Counted from the stretch's first letter, positions 26,853 to 35,216 are shown. The stretch is 64,000 nucleotides of DNA from Pelosinus fermentans (GCA_002434245.1 DJJR01000046.1:20565-84564); one strand, 5' to 3'. A program made the numbers and translations. Notes: generated from the sequence alone by a model not told the origin.

Positions 26853-28571
26853 CTATTTTAAGTAAGCCCCAGCCATGGCAGATGTAGCATGTTCACTATA
26901 ACGCTTTAACAGCCCTTTCTTGGGTGCTAATTTTGGTAATACCCATTTTTCTTTTCGCTCTGCAAATATCTTCATTACTTCTTCTGGCGAAGCACTCTTA
27001 TTGTTGATACCGATTACATTCAATTTTCTTACAGGAATATCAATTTCAATAAGGTCACCATTTTCAATCAAAGCAATCGGACCGCCTTCGACAGCTTCTG
27101 GGGAAACATGTCCGATACATGGTCCTTGAGTAGCACCGGAAAAACGTCCATCCGTTACTAATGCAACGGTTCCGTTCAATCGTTCATCAAATACAATGGC
27201 ATCAGTTGTCATAAGCATTTCCGGCATCCCGGAACCTTTCGGACCTTCGTAGCGGATAATAATGACATCCCCTTGATTTATCTTTCCGTTAATAATCGCT
27301 TCCTGTGCAGCTTCTTCCGAATTGAATACGGCAGCAGGTCCCACATGTTGATGCATGGAAGGGGTAACTGCAGAAAATTTTACAACACTGCCATCGGGTG
27401 CAAGATTGCCGGATAAGACGGCAATAGAACCATGTTGTTTAGCCTGTTCCGGCTTTTTAATAATTTTTTCCGATTCTATGCCATACGTTTTCAAGTAGCT
27501 TACGTTCCGGTTAAAGAAATCGCTTTTTTGTAACATTTCCAAATTTTCGCCTAAAGTATATCCCGTTACCGTTAATGCATTCAAATCCAGCTGGTCTTTC
27601 AGCAGCCACTGAATCATCGGAATACCGCCGGCATACCAAAGCATTTCCGTAATATACTGACCACTTGGCTGTATATTGGTCAGATATTTAACAGTACTAC
27701 CAATCGTATCAAAAAGTCTAGGATCTAAATCAATTCCCACCTCATGAGCAATAGCGGGAAAATGAATTAGTGCATTTGTACTACCGCTAATGGCCGCATG
27801 TACCTTGATAGCATTTTCAAATGCTGCTTGCGTTAAAATTTGAGAAGAAGTAATGCCCTTTTGAGCTAATTCCATAATCTTTTGCCCAGCAAAACGTGCA
27901 TTCCTCTTGATTTCCATAAAAGTAGCCGGTATGAGCGCACTGCCTGGCAAAGCCAATCCTAGTGCTTCCGACATGCACTGCATAGTACTGGCCGTACCCA
28001 TAAATTGACAGGCACCACAAGTGGGACATCCAGTCAATTTATAATTACGCATTTCCGTTTCACTTACTAAGCCTCTTTTATCAAGTGCCGTTAATGGTCC
28101 CGCTACATCAGACGTAGTAATCCCCGGGCCTGATCTCATCGAACCCCCTGGAATATGTATGGTCGGTAAGTCCATTCTAGCTGCAGCCATCAGATGTGCC
28201 GGTACTGCCTTATCGCAACTTGATACCAGTATCATGCCGTCCCATGGCATAACCGACGCGTGGAGCTGCACCATATCAGCAATTGCTTCCCGTGAAGGCA
28301 AAATATAGTTCATTCCATCATGACCTTGTGCCCAACCATCGCAAAGATCAGTTACGTGAAAATTGCCCGGTCTGCCGCCACTTTCAAATACACCGATTGT
28401 CGCTTGCTTGCTTAGCCCATCCAAGTGAACACTTCCCGGATGGCTTTCACCAAATACATCGTCAATTAGAATCTGTGGTTTTTCCAAATCTCCTTCAGAC
28501 CATTCTGTTCCCATCTTCAAAGCATCGGATTGGGCCCATAACTTTCTTACGGCTTTACTTTTTTGTTCCAT
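26853..28571 (-). CDS. IlvD/Edd family sugar-acid dehydratase
   Basis: Fe-S dehydratase expected to turn an aldonate into a 2-keto-3-deoxy acid. Cluster and active-site motifs are [17 protein letters not shown] and [33 protein letters not shown] and the late [19 protein letters not shown] are present. 572 residues, normal for the family. The FMGTASTM variant differs from the MFTANSM of branched-chain IlvD, which together with the aldolase 21 bp upstream and the ACS transporter downstream argues for a sugar acid, not valine/isoleucine synthesis. Substrate (for example xylonate, arabinonate or galactonate) unresolved. Confidence 0.85.
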   Translation of the reverse strand: MEQKSKAVRKLWAQSDALKMGTEWSEGDLEKPQILIDDVFGESHPGSVHLDGLSKQATIGVFESGGRPGNFHVTDLCDGWAQGHDGMNYILPSREAIADMVQLHASVMPWDGMILVSSCDKAVPAHLMAAARMDLPTIHIPGGSMRSGPGITTSDVAGPLTALDKRGLVSETEMRNYKLTGCPTCGACQFMGTASTMQCMSEALGLALPGSALIPATFMEIKRNARFAGQKIMELAQKGITSSQILTQAAFENAIKVHAAISGSTNALIHFPAIAHEVGIDLDPRLFDTIGSTVKYLTNIQPSGQYITEMLWYAGGIPMIQWLLKDQLDLNALTVTGYTLGENLEMLQKSDFFNRNVSYLKTYGIESEKIIKKPEQAKQHGSIAVLSGNLAPDGSVVKFSAVTPSMHQHVGPAAVFNSEEAAQEAIINGKINQGDVIIIRYEGPKGSGMPEMLMTTDAIVFDERLNGTVALVTDGRFSGATQGPCIGHVSPEAVEGGPIALIENGDLIEIDIPVRKLNVIGINNKSASPEEVMKIFAERKEKWVLPKLAPKKGLLKRYSEHATSAMAGAYLK

Positions 28572-28592
28572 TACCCATACACCTCTCCTAAA

Positions 28593-29489
28593 TTATTTTA
28601 TATGTAATTTTTTCATAAGCGCTGTAATTTTTTCTCTCTGTTGAACATCGGCCTGCAAAAACGGTACCGTACAATACTCTTGCAAAGGAATGCCCCGCAG
28701 TTTCATTGCTGCCTTCATCATTGCAATGAACGGTTGACCAATACTGTAAAAATCCATTAAATGATTGGCAAACTGCTGATATTGTTCGTTAGCAGCAACA
28801 TCTTTTTCATCAATCGCCTTTACCCACGCAGCAAATTTTTCTGGTACCAAATTTGATAAACCGCCAATACAACCTGCACCGCCACTGAACATCACATAAG
28901 CTAAATTGTCATCATATCCAGAGTAAATAGAAAAATCAGGAAATTCCGGCAGAATTTTTACAATGAGATCACGGGTATGCGCCACCATACTGACTGTATC
29001 TTTTAGCCCCACAATATTCTTATGGCGTCGTAATAAATTCAGTACGAGATCGGGAGTCAAATCATATCCGGTGCAGTCTGGGAAATTATACAAGAAAACA
29101 TCTGTCCGGATGTGCGGTAAGACTGCATCGTAGAATGCTTCAATACTGGCTGGTGGCAGACGAAAATAATAGGGGCTAATAATCATGACACCATCCGCTC
29201 CCGCTTGATGTGCATAGTTCGATAATTCAATAGTTTCTCTTACCGACATGCTTCCCGTGCCAATATAAATCTTTGCACGGTGTTGTACATATTTCGTCGC
29301 AATATCAATAAGTTGTTTTTTCTGTTCCATTGTCATCGCAAAGAACTCTCCTGTACTTCCCATGACCACTAACCCTTCAATACCGCCTGCTATTACATGT
29401 TCATATGCCGCTTCGTTTGCTTGCTGATCTAACTGTCCATTTTCATTAAAACAAGTAACAACCGGCGTTAAAAATTGTGTTTTTCTCAT
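28593..29489 (-). CDS. DapA/NAL family aldolase, probable 2-keto-3-deoxy-sugar-acid aldolase
   Basis: Class I lyase of 298 residues in the dihydrodipicolinate synthase family. It has GSTGEFFAMT (substrate carboxylate loop), YNFPDCTGYDL with the catalytic Tyr, and IVGLKDT with the Schiff-base Lys. Dihydrodipicolinate synthase itself is less likely, since the gene heads an operon with a sugar-acid dehydratase and an ACS transporter. The expected reaction is cleavage of a 2-keto-3-deoxy acid to pyruvate plus a short aldehyde. It has a strong promoter with an operator-like palindrome. Confidence 0.83.
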   Translation of the reverse strand: MRKTQFLTPVVTCFNENGQLDQQANEAAYEHVIAGGIEGLVVMGSTGEFFAMTMEQKKQLIDIATKYVQHRAKIYIGTGSMSVRETIELSNYAHQAGADGVMIISPYYFRLPPASIEAFYDAVLPHIRTDVFLYNFPDCTGYDLTPDLVLNLLRRHKNIVGLKDTVSMVAHTRDLIVKILPEFPDFSIYSGYDDNLAYVMFSGGAGCIGGLSNLVPEKFAAWVKAIDEKDVAANEQYQQFANHLMDFYSIGQPFIAMMKAAMKLRGIPLQEYCTVPFLQADVQQREKITALMKKLHIK

Positions 29490-29511
29490 TTTATTTGCTC
29501 CTTCTGTTTGT

Positions 29512-29533
29512 ATATACGAATAGATTCCTATAT
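29512..29533 (-). promoter_or_regulatory. palindromic operator in the aldolase operon leader
   Basis: ATATACGAAT-AG-ATTCCTATAT is palindromic at 9 of 10 arm positions. It lies about 10-30 nt downstream of the predicted transcription start, a position suited to repression by roadblock. The IclR protein at 24192 is the natural candidate binder; this is inference. Confidence 0.5.
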
Positions 29534-29549
29534 GCGTCTCTCATGTTTT

Positions 29550-29578
29550 ATAATAGCATTTTATTTTTCTTTCGTCAA
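29550..29578 (-). promoter_or_regulatory. sigma-A promoter of the aldolase-dehydratase-MFS operon
   Basis: TTGACG (29578-29573) and TATTAT (29555-29550) are separated by exactly 17 bp, reading toward the aldolase gene. Confidence 0.6.
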
Positions 29579-29639
29579 TCATATAGAGATACATGATGTG
29601 TCAATCCACTATAGGATTTTTGAGGAAAAACGCTCTCCC

Positions 29640-29673
29640 TGAGTTTGAATTGCACCCCAAATGTTAGACATAA
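29640..29673 (+). mobile_element. possible IS3-family terminal scar
   Basis: TTGCACCCCAAATGTTAGAC at about 29650 resembles, from memory, the outer ends of IS3/IS150-group elements (CCCCAAA...GTTAGACA). No transposase or second end is found. It touches the point where the XRE gene fragment begins, so it may mark the event that truncated that gene. Confidence 0.3.
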
Positions 29674-29913
29674 GGAAGAACTGCCCTGAAAGATTATTAC
29701 AATGTAACTGTTGACTACCTTCTAGGTCGTGATACTCCCCTAATCCACTCAAAAGAAGAAAGAAGCGCTAAGGATCTAGGGATATTCCTAGAACAGCCAG
29801 AAATCCCATTTAATAGTATATTATTAACAAAGGAAGATATAGAAAAGATCAAAGCATCCCTGAAAATCGTATTCTGGGATGCAAAGCAGAAAAAGAAGCG
29901 GGAAAAATCGTAA
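29674..29913 (+). pseudogene. 3' fragment of an XRE-family transcriptional regulator
   Basis: The open frame reads ...LKDYYNVTVDYLLGRDTPL, the end of a Cro/CI-type helix-turn-helix domain, and continues through LTKEDIEKIKASLKIVFWDA to a normal stop at 29911-29913. Stop codons lie just upstream, and no start or first helices exist, so only the last 79 codons survive. A strong terminator still follows. The break coincides with the IS-like scar. Confidence 0.65.
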
Positions 29914-29934
29914 ACGATTTTCTCCGCTTCTTTT
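29893..29934. terminator. strong hairpin terminator overlapping the end of the XRE remnant
   Basis: GAAGCGGGAAAAATCG pairs with CGATTTTCTCCGCTTC (one mismatch) around a 4-nt loop, followed by CTTTTCCC on the plus strand. It also lies downstream of the minus-strand gene at 29986. Confidence 0.75.
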
Positions 29935-29985
29935 CCCATCAAGTGATTCATTCTCACAATCTTTCTACTCAAGAAGATGGACACG

Positions 29986-30237
29986 TTATCTTAGATTATC
30001 ATTATGTCTTTGCTTTTCAAGTTCCTGTCGTTTATGCCATTCCCGCTCACTCTCATTGGGACGTCGCTTCATTTCACGCTCATGTCTTTCATTTTCAATC
30101 TGATTTCGATCATCCTGCTGCTGCACAGAAGATGGTTCAATATGCAGCGGTGAAGCTTCTATTAACGATGTACCCAATCCGACTTGCATCATACCCGCCA
30201 TTGATAATATAGCTATTTTTTTAACTATGCTTTTCAT
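29986..30237 (-). CDS. small secreted, highly charged hypothetical protein
   Basis: 83 residues. A signal peptide (MKSIVKKIAILSMAGMMQVG, cleavage near IEA-SP) is followed by a mature chain of about 50 residues rich in Glu, Arg, His and Gln, likely one helix or disordered. GGGGG lies 7 nt before the ATG. No domain is recognised. The mature part should be water-soluble. Confidence 0.62.
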   Translation of the reverse strand: MKSIVKKIAILSMAGMMQVGLGTSLIEASPLHIEPSSVQQQDDRNQIENERHEREMKRRPNESEREWHKRQELEKQRHNDNLR

Positions 30238-30412
30238 GAGAAATCCCCCTATCTAGTATGTATTGTTTAAATTGTAATCCACTAATGTAACAGCATTGTT
30301 ACAGATTAGTCACTTTTTCACCTAAATCTATAAACTGTATATTCTTGACTAAAAACAAGAAAGCAAGCCACCCTTTTGGGACAACTATAAGGACGAGATA
30401 TAACACAATCAC

Positions 30413-30508
30413 TCACTAAAAAAAGCAGTAAAAGCTCTTGCCAACTCATTAAGATCATCCACAAGATTCCGAACCCGAGAAAATAAAATATCCTCACACT
30501 TTTTCTAG
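30413..30508 (-). pseudogene. short C-terminal gene remnant
   Basis: A minus frame without start codon reads VRNLVDDLNELARAFTAFF and ends in a stop at 30413. It is bounded upstream by an in-frame stop. The hydrophobic/acidic pattern looks protein-like but I cannot name a family. Otherwise the 289 bp between 30237 and 30527 hold nothing I can identify. Confidence 0.25.
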
Positions 30509-30526
30509 GAAGTACGAGGATTAAAA

Positions 30527-30706
30527 TTAATTTAAAGCTGCAGGATCTATATAAACTCCTATAGAAACTCCATACAATACAATTGCTGTTAAAGCAATCA
30601 AGAATAAGATATAACCGCCAATTATGACTTTCTTATCAAAGCTCTCGTTGGGATCTTCTTTCCTTGTTGATTCACAATATCCGTCGTGACAATAGCTATT
30701 CGCCAT
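30527..30706 (-). CDS. small single-pass membrane protein
   Basis: 59 residues from the ATG at 30706, with AAAGGAGTGAT upstream. The hydrophilic N-terminus has two cysteines (SYCHDGYCEST), followed by one membrane helix (VIIGGYILFLIALTAIVLYG). No family recognised. It is isolated. Confidence 0.6.
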   Translation of the reverse strand: MANSYCHDGYCESTRKEDPNESFDKKVIIGGYILFLIALTAIVLYGVSIGVYIDPAALN

Positions 30707-30971
30707 TATAATCACTCCTTTCAAACTGAATGACTAGCTTTACTGTAAATATATAACTATCAATAATCATTGTCAATTAGAAAGTTTATTCCGTTAAAAA
30801 GCAAAATTTTGATAATTGTAACAATTGTGCCTACGCTTATCAGCATTGCTGCCATTTTATTCAATCTTTCTATGGCTTCTTTTAGTACTTCTTCTTCCTT
30901 GCAAAATGCATATCGCAGCCAAACACTTTGCTTTCCTTCTTTCGGCAAGAATTTTGATAAATAAACAAAAA

Positions 30972-31008
30972 AAGGCCGGAAACATCCCAATGGACGTTCT
31001 CCAGCCTT
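30972..31008 (-). terminator. terminator of the CBO0543-like gene
   Basis: AAGGCTGGAGAACGTCC and GGGATGTTTCCGGCCTT pair imperfectly and are followed on the minus strand by a run of seven T's, about 120 nt past the gene at 31130. Confidence 0.65.
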
Positions 31009-31129
31009 CATTTATCCAGATCAGCTTTATAACGAGTGAATATAAAATTGGTTGTTAATGAGCATACCATATTTTGTTACCTATCGTCAACTGAAGATAC
31101 ATTGGTGGCAACTACCGTCACTACTCTCC

Positions 31130-31756
31130 TTATTCCTTTTGCTTCTTGTTGTCTTTGCCCAGAGGTTTCATTGCTGGCTGCATCAATGGTGTTAATGAAC
31201 TGTTAGAGCATCCCAACTCATGTTTTTGTTCTATTTTTAAAATAGTAAGAAGGATTGCCCGCATTACGATTGCGACGATTATCATAATAAAAAAAGTGTA
31301 GTAATACTGCCAATTGTACAACCGAAGAATATCAAATTTTACTAGCATGGGAAGAAGAAGAAAAGAGTAAGCCGCTTCAATGATAACGGTCCAAAGTAAG
31401 AATTTTTTCCACGAACGACAATATTGATATACCAACATAAATCCTAATGGCACAATCGTTAAATCGTTCAAAAACAATGCCTGACCAAAGGGTAATGGTT
31501 TTACACTGTAGGCCCAAAGAGCAGCAGATGAACCTGCATCATCCATAATTAATCTGAAAACCGCTATAAAGGAGCCAAACAAGAGAAGTTGCGTTAAATG
31601 ACGCTTATCTACATACTTCCACCAGATACCATATGCGATAGCGATGCTGACAATGATAAGCCACCACCGAACCGTAAAGAGATTCATGTGCCACTCTGCA
31701 AGCTGGTAGCCCCACAATTTAAATGTAGAGTTATGGATCATGTCAATAATATCCAT
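31130..31756 (-). CDS. CBO0543-family integral membrane protein
   Basis: 208 residues with about five or six membrane helices (WWLIIVSIAIAYGIWW, LLLFGSFIAVFRLIMDD, LNDLTIVPLGFMLVYQY, and others). The pattern ALWAYSVKPLPF...DLTIVPLGFML is typical of a conserved membrane family of spore formers (CBO0543). The role is unknown. GGGAGG lies 8 nt before the ATG. The C-terminal 30 residues are polar and lysine-rich. It follows the EamA gene after 90 bp in the same direction. Confidence 0.72.
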   Translation of the reverse strand: MDIIDMIHNSTFKLWGYQLAEWHMNLFTVRWWLIIVSIAIAYGIWWKYVDKRHLTQLLLFGSFIAVFRLIMDDAGSSAALWAYSVKPLPFGQALFLNDLTIVPLGFMLVYQYCRSWKKFLLWTVIIEAAYSFLLLPMLVKFDILRLYNWQYYYTFFIMIIVAIVMRAILLTILKIEQKHELGCSNSSLTPLMQPAMKPLGKDNKKQKE

Positions 31757-31845
31757 GGAAGTCGCCTCCCTTTTTTATCATCAGCCTTAGATTACCCTAG
31801 GGTTGGATAATCTATGCGCAGACTGGAGACTCGCAACTTGTTCCT

Positions 31846-32745
31846 TTACGATTTTTCTTGTACCAAACAGGTCGATGAAGGTCGCTCTTTTTCTAAATTA
31901 GGATATACAATTCCTATGAGAATAAATAAAATGCCGACCCATTGTGAAAAGTGTACCGTTTCACGGAGAACCAGCGTTGACATGAGAACAGCCATTGGCA
32001 GTTCCGAAGCACTCAAGATATCACCTAAACTGCGCACCTTAGGCATACCAATATTGAACAATATTGGTGGAATCACTGACCCAAAGAGTCCTGTAAAAAT
32101 TCCATAGCTAATAAGCCCCTTTGCCAGTACTCCATTAAAGAGAAACGCCGGGGGCATCAGTACAAAAACAACTATGGTCGCTCCACTCGTCATAATTGCA
32201 CTTTTATAGATCGGGTGGACGGGAATGCTGCTAAGTCCACTCACATAAATAAAGGTAGCAAAGGATAGTGCAGCAGATAGTCCCCATAGTATTCCAATCC
32301 AGGAAAAAGAAATGCCGCTTTTAAGAACGCCAGAAGCAAGGACCGAACCCGAAAGTATAATCCCAATCGCAATAACACTTTTTTGGCTCGGAATATTATT
32401 ATCAAGTACATACCGTAAACAAAGGCTTATCCAGATAAATTGCAAAAGTAGAATGATTGCCAAAGAAGCATTAATATATCCAAGGGATTGATTATAAAAA
32501 ATCCCGGTTAACCCCATGGGTGCCCCGCTGATAAGAAGAATCCCCCATTGCTTTGCTGATAGTTTTATCTTAGGAACAAAGGCAGCCACCATCCATAACA
32601 TGACTGCTCCGCAAAAATATTGACTGCCAGTTACCTCACTGACTATGAAACCCTCTCTGTATGCAAGCTTCACAAAGGTTGAAACAACGCCATATGAACA
32701 TCCACCAAGAAAAACTAGAATCGAATATTTCCAAAGTCCCATCAT
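31846..32745 (-). CDS. EamA/DMT-family transporter
   Basis: Ten-helix drug/metabolite exporter, 299 residues, with two EamA repeats (WKYSILVFLGGCSYGVVSTF, then the second half from WIGILWGLSAALSFATFIYVSG). The ATG at 32745 has AGGAGG 8 nt upstream. The gene lies behind a strong promoter and a leader with an intrinsic terminator, so it is probably switched by an RNA-based signal. The cargo is unknown; amino acids, nucleosides or drugs are typical of the family. Confidence 0.85.
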   Translation of the reverse strand: MMGLWKYSILVFLGGCSYGVVSTFVKLAYREGFIVSEVTGSQYFCGAVMLWMVAAFVPKIKLSAKQWGILLISGAPMGLTGIFYNQSLGYINASLAIILLLQFIWISLCLRYVLDNNIPSQKSVIAIGIILSGSVLASGVLKSGISFSWIGILWGLSAALSFATFIYVSGLSSIPVHPIYKSAIMTSGATIVVFVLMPPAFLFNGVLAKGLISYGIFTGLFGSVIPPILFNIGMPKVRSLGDILSASELPMAVLMSTLVLRETVHFSQWVGILFILIGIVYPNLEKERPSSTCLVQEKS

Positions 32746-32776
32746 CTTAAAATCCTCCTGTTGCATAAAATAAAAA

Positions 32777-32868
32777 CGCCACCCATCCCTTAATAAAGAG
32801 ATGAGTGGCGAAATGAAAACTTAGATTCTCAGAAAATCCACCTACCGCATAGCTGTTTATGCAGTTTT
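32777..32868 (-). ncRNA. riboswitch-like attenuated leader of the EamA gene
   Basis: In the minus-strand leader, AGTTTT (32816-32821) pairs with AAAACT (32863-32868) to close two hairpins, GCATA/TATGC (32847-32862) and GATT/AATC (32824-32838), with an unpaired GGTAGGTG between them. A perfect terminator stem follows at once (CGCCACTCATC.../...GGGTGGCG, 32777-32810, with a run of five T's), 30 nt before the start codon. GGTGG in the junction could pair with CCACT of the terminator as anti-terminator. I do not recognise the class. Confidence 0.5.
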
Positions 32869-32889
32869 ACGACTATACTATTTTTAATA

Positions 32890-32918
32890 ATTATAGTCCC
32901 ACTTGTATGAACTGTCAA
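32890..32918 (-). promoter_or_regulatory. consensus sigma-A promoter of the EamA gene
   Basis: TTGACA (32918-32913), a 17-bp spacer and TATAAT (32895-32890) match the consensus exactly. Start is expected near 32883, giving a leader of about 138 nt. Confidence 0.8.
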
Positions 32919-33034
32919 GAACAGGATATTACTTGCTATCGCTAATTTATACATCCTAATAGGAGTATAAACTAGCGATAGTAGTGTGCAGTGTTAAGGC
33001 CGCTGGAGAAAGTGACATATTTCTTTACTAAAAG

Positions 33035-33175
33035 CTATGCTTTCACATCAACGATATTGTTTGCTTTGGCAGTTTCTGGCTTATTAGCTTCAATCTTTTT
33101 AGATACCAGATTCTTTTTTTGCAGATTGGTGTAGTACAGGCTATTAATGTTTGTATTGATTGCTGGTATTGCCAT
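33035..33175 (-). CDS. 46-residue protein with a flagellin-like N-terminus
   Basis: ATG at 33175 with AAAGGAGGAG upstream, stop at 33035. The product starts MAIPAINTNINSLYYTNLQK and continues with a Lys/Ala/Asn-rich tail. The INTNINSLYYTNLQKKN pattern recalls the first helix of flagellins (INTNVSALNAQ...), but nothing else of flagellin is present. It could be a small secretion substrate, a regulator or a decayed fragment. The strong ribosome site argues for real translation. Confidence 0.6.
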   Translation of the reverse strand: MAIPAINTNINSLYYTNLQKKNLVSKKIEANKPETAKANNIVDVKA

Positions 33176-33411
33176 AGAATTCTCCTCCTTTCTTTATAAT
33201 GTTATTGATTTTATTGGGGGAACAGTTATAATATCGTCTTTTCAAATTTGAAATACATTTATATTTGTCTTTGATATTCCTTTTTCCCAGATAAATTACA
33301 TTTTTAACGGTTCATCGTAAATAAGCTTGTTTATTAAAATGGTGTTAAAATCTCTGTCCTCTTTTCCCTATGGCACAGAGGAATATGACAGCCAAGCATG
33401 TAGTTCTTTTG

Positions 33412-33440
33412 TGGGACAAGGTACCTGTCCCCTCGTCCCA
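33412..33440. repeat. GGGACA...TGTCCC inverted repeat
   Basis: GGGACA (33413-33418) and TGTCCC (33426-33431) flank GGTACC, and TGGGAC pairs again with GTCCCA at 33435-33440. It resembles the GGGACAGGTACC-type repeats scattered in Clostridia genomes. The 487-bp gap from 33176 to 33662 otherwise holds only the promoter and leader described next. Confidence 0.4.
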
Positions 33441-33454
33441 AATGCAAAATATCC

Positions 33455-33483
33455 TTGACGTTTTTCCAATACTTATATATAAT
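33455..33483 (+). promoter_or_regulatory. sigma-A promoter of the amino-acid ABC operon
   Basis: TTGACG (33455-33460), 17-bp spacer, TATAAT (33478-33483). It faces the transporter operon, with the expected start near 33490. Confidence 0.7.
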
Positions 33484-33532
33484 CGGATACAATGTATGAA
33501 TTGCACAGAATGTATAGCTGATCAGAAAACTG

Positions 33533-33573
33533 AAGGCTGATTTCTCTAAACGTTAGAGGAATCAGCCTTTTTT
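33533..33573 (+). terminator. intrinsic terminator inside the leader of the ABC operon
   Basis: AAGGCTGATTTCTCTAA and TTAGAGGAATCAGCCTT form a stem with one mismatch and an ACG loop, followed by six T's. It lies about 45 nt after the predicted start of transcription and 90 nt before the first gene. It either attenuates the operon or ends a short RNA of about 85 nt. Confidence 0.8.
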
Positions 33574-33662
33574 GATTTAGCTATTTTTCATTACTGCCAG
33601 GCACATTTACAAAAGTGAAGCCTCTCAATAAAAATCAGGCACATCAAAAGGAGAATGAATTT

Positions 33663-34499
33663 ATGAAAACAGCAACAAAAAAAAGAGCACTACTAAACAT
33701 ATTTTTAGCTTTTCTATTACTTACAGGGCTAGCCCTCATCACAGGCTGCGGTTCCAGCAGCGACAAACAGGCTGATGCGGCTAAGACCTATTATGTAGCG
33801 ACCAGAGGAACATTTAAACCATTTACCTATATGGATGATAAAGATCAATTAACCGGTTATGATATTGAGATTTTAAAAGAAGTACAAAAAAGAAATAAAG
33901 ATATCAAATTTGATTTTAAAACCATGAGTATTGAAAGTGCTTTTGTCAGTCTGACATCAAACCAGATTGATCTCATTGCAAATCAAATGGGTCGCAATGA
34001 AGAGCGGGCCGCCAAATATACCTTTACCAAAGAAGTTAACAATTACACACGCACCAAAATTACAGTGAAAGGTGATCGAAATGATATCACTACACTGGAT
34101 GATTTGAAAGGTAAAACCATGGTATTAGTACCCACCAGTGAATCGGCTAGAGTGGTCAAGAAGTTTAACGAAACTGCCGAGCCAAAAATCAATTTGATTT
34201 ATACGGATAAAGGATCTGCTGAAACATTAAATTTAGTTGCCACAGGCCGGGCCGATGCCAGTGCCGACTATGAAGTTGCAGTAACAGAAGCAAAGAAAAC
34301 TTTGGGTCTGGATGTGAAAAGTGTTGGCAAGGTAATTTCCGGCGTACCTACTTACTTTATTCTAAGAAAAGACGATGAATCACAAAAATTAGCTGACAAA
34401 ATTGATGCCACATTAAAAGAAATGAAAGCTGACGGTACACTTCAAAAACTATCTGAACAATTCTTAGGGGCAGATTATACATCTTCCTCTAAGGAATAG
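33663..34499 (+). CDS. amino-acid ABC transporter substrate-binding lipoprotein
   Basis: Extracellular receptor of a polar-amino-acid ABC importer (SBP_bac_3 fold), 278 residues. The N-terminal lipobox LALITGC anchors it by lipid. The mature chain has GTFKPFTYMDDKDQLTGYD and the later LDDLKGKTMVLVPTSESA hinge typical of cystine/diaminopimelate-type receptors (TcyK/YxeM-like). AAAGGAG precedes the ATG at 33663; the longer upstream frame is not supported. First gene of a five-gene operon whose M20 enzyme suggests N-acylated amino-acid substrates. Confidence 0.88.
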   Translation: MKTATKKRALLNIFLAFLLLTGLALITGCGSSSDKQADAAKTYYVATRGTFKPFTYMDDKDQLTGYDIEILKEVQKRNKDIKFDFKTMSIESAFVSLTSNQIDLIANQMGRNEERAAKYTFTKEVNNYTRTKITVKGDRNDITTLDDLKGKTMVLVPTSESARVVKKFNETAEPKINLIYTDKGSAETLNLVATGRADASADYEVAVTEAKKTLGLDVKSVGKVISGVPTYFILRKDDESQKLADKIDATLKEMKADGTLQKLSEQFLGADYTSSSKE

Positions 34500-34514
34500 A
34501 AAAGGGGTCTTACC

Positions 34515-35216
34515 TTGGGAATTTATTTTGATTTAGACTACTTGATTAAGACCTTCCCGATCATACTGTCCTATGTGCATACGTCATTGCTGATTACCCT
34601 TGTTGCAGGGGTAATCGGCATTGTCATCGGAAGTATTGTAGCATTGATTCGTATTAATAAGATAACCATTTTAGATAAATTAGCTGCCATCTATATCTCT
34701 TTCATACGAGGAACCCCCTTCTTAGTACAACTCTTTTTGGCATACTTTGGTCTACCCGAGCTTATGCAAAAGTTAGGTTATCAAGGAATTCGCGAGATAC
34801 CCACGTTGTTTTATGTGTTTATTGTATTTTCCCTCCATGTCGGGGCTTATATTGCAGAAATTATTCGCAGTGCCATTTTAGCTGTAGACAAAGGTCAATT
34901 AGAAGCAGCCTATTCCATTGGTATGGGAGCGATTCAAGCCTATAGCCGAATTATACTGCCTCAAGCCTTTAGTATTGCAATCCCTACCATTTGCAATATC
35001 ATTATATCCACATTAAAGGGAACCTCCCTAGTCTTTAATGTGGGAGTGATTGATATGATGCGTAAAGCAGATTTGATGGGTGCAAACAGTCATCGAAGCT
35101 TAGAACTGTATATTAATGTTGCTATAATATATATTCTTTTGGTATTTATCATCAGTAAAGTATCAACATTTATAGAGAAAAGACAAGTCGGTTATCATCA
35201 AATGAATAATTTATAA
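34515..35216 (+). CDS. amino-acid ABC transporter permease (first)
   Basis: HisM/TcyL-type permease of 233 residues with about five membrane helices and the EAA loop EAAYSIGMGAIQAYSRIILPQA. It starts with TTG at 34515, with AAAGGGG 7 nt upstream, immediately after the receptor gene. It pairs with the second permease at 36455 to form a heterodimeric channel. Confidence 0.9.
   Translation: MGIYFDLDYLIKTFPIILSYVHTSLLITLVAGVIGIVIGSIVALIRINKITILDKLAAIYISFIRGTPFLVQLFLAYFGLPELMQKLGYQGIREIPTLFYVFIVFSLHVGAYIAEIIRSAILAVDKGQLEAAYSIGMGAIQAYSRIILPQAFSIAIPTICNIIISTLKGTSLVFNVGVIDMMRKADLMGANSHRSLELYINVAIIYILLVFIISKVSTFIEKRQVGYHQMNNL

Noticed and set aside
30760..31011. 83-codon minus-strand frame with a C-terminal membrane helix (AAMLISVGTIVTIIKILLF)
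   Set aside because: Its first 15 codons overlap a clear terminator hairpin and no ribosome site precedes any start. The second half may be a decayed small membrane gene, but I cannot support a start.
33240..33300. Possible flagellar sigma-D promoter (GACGATAT) before the 46-residue flagellin-like gene
   Set aside because: No TAAA at the required 15-bp spacing.
33455..33500. CymR-like box (TCCAATA) overlapping the ABC operon promoter
   Set aside because: Only one half-site is present; the TTGGAAT half is absent.
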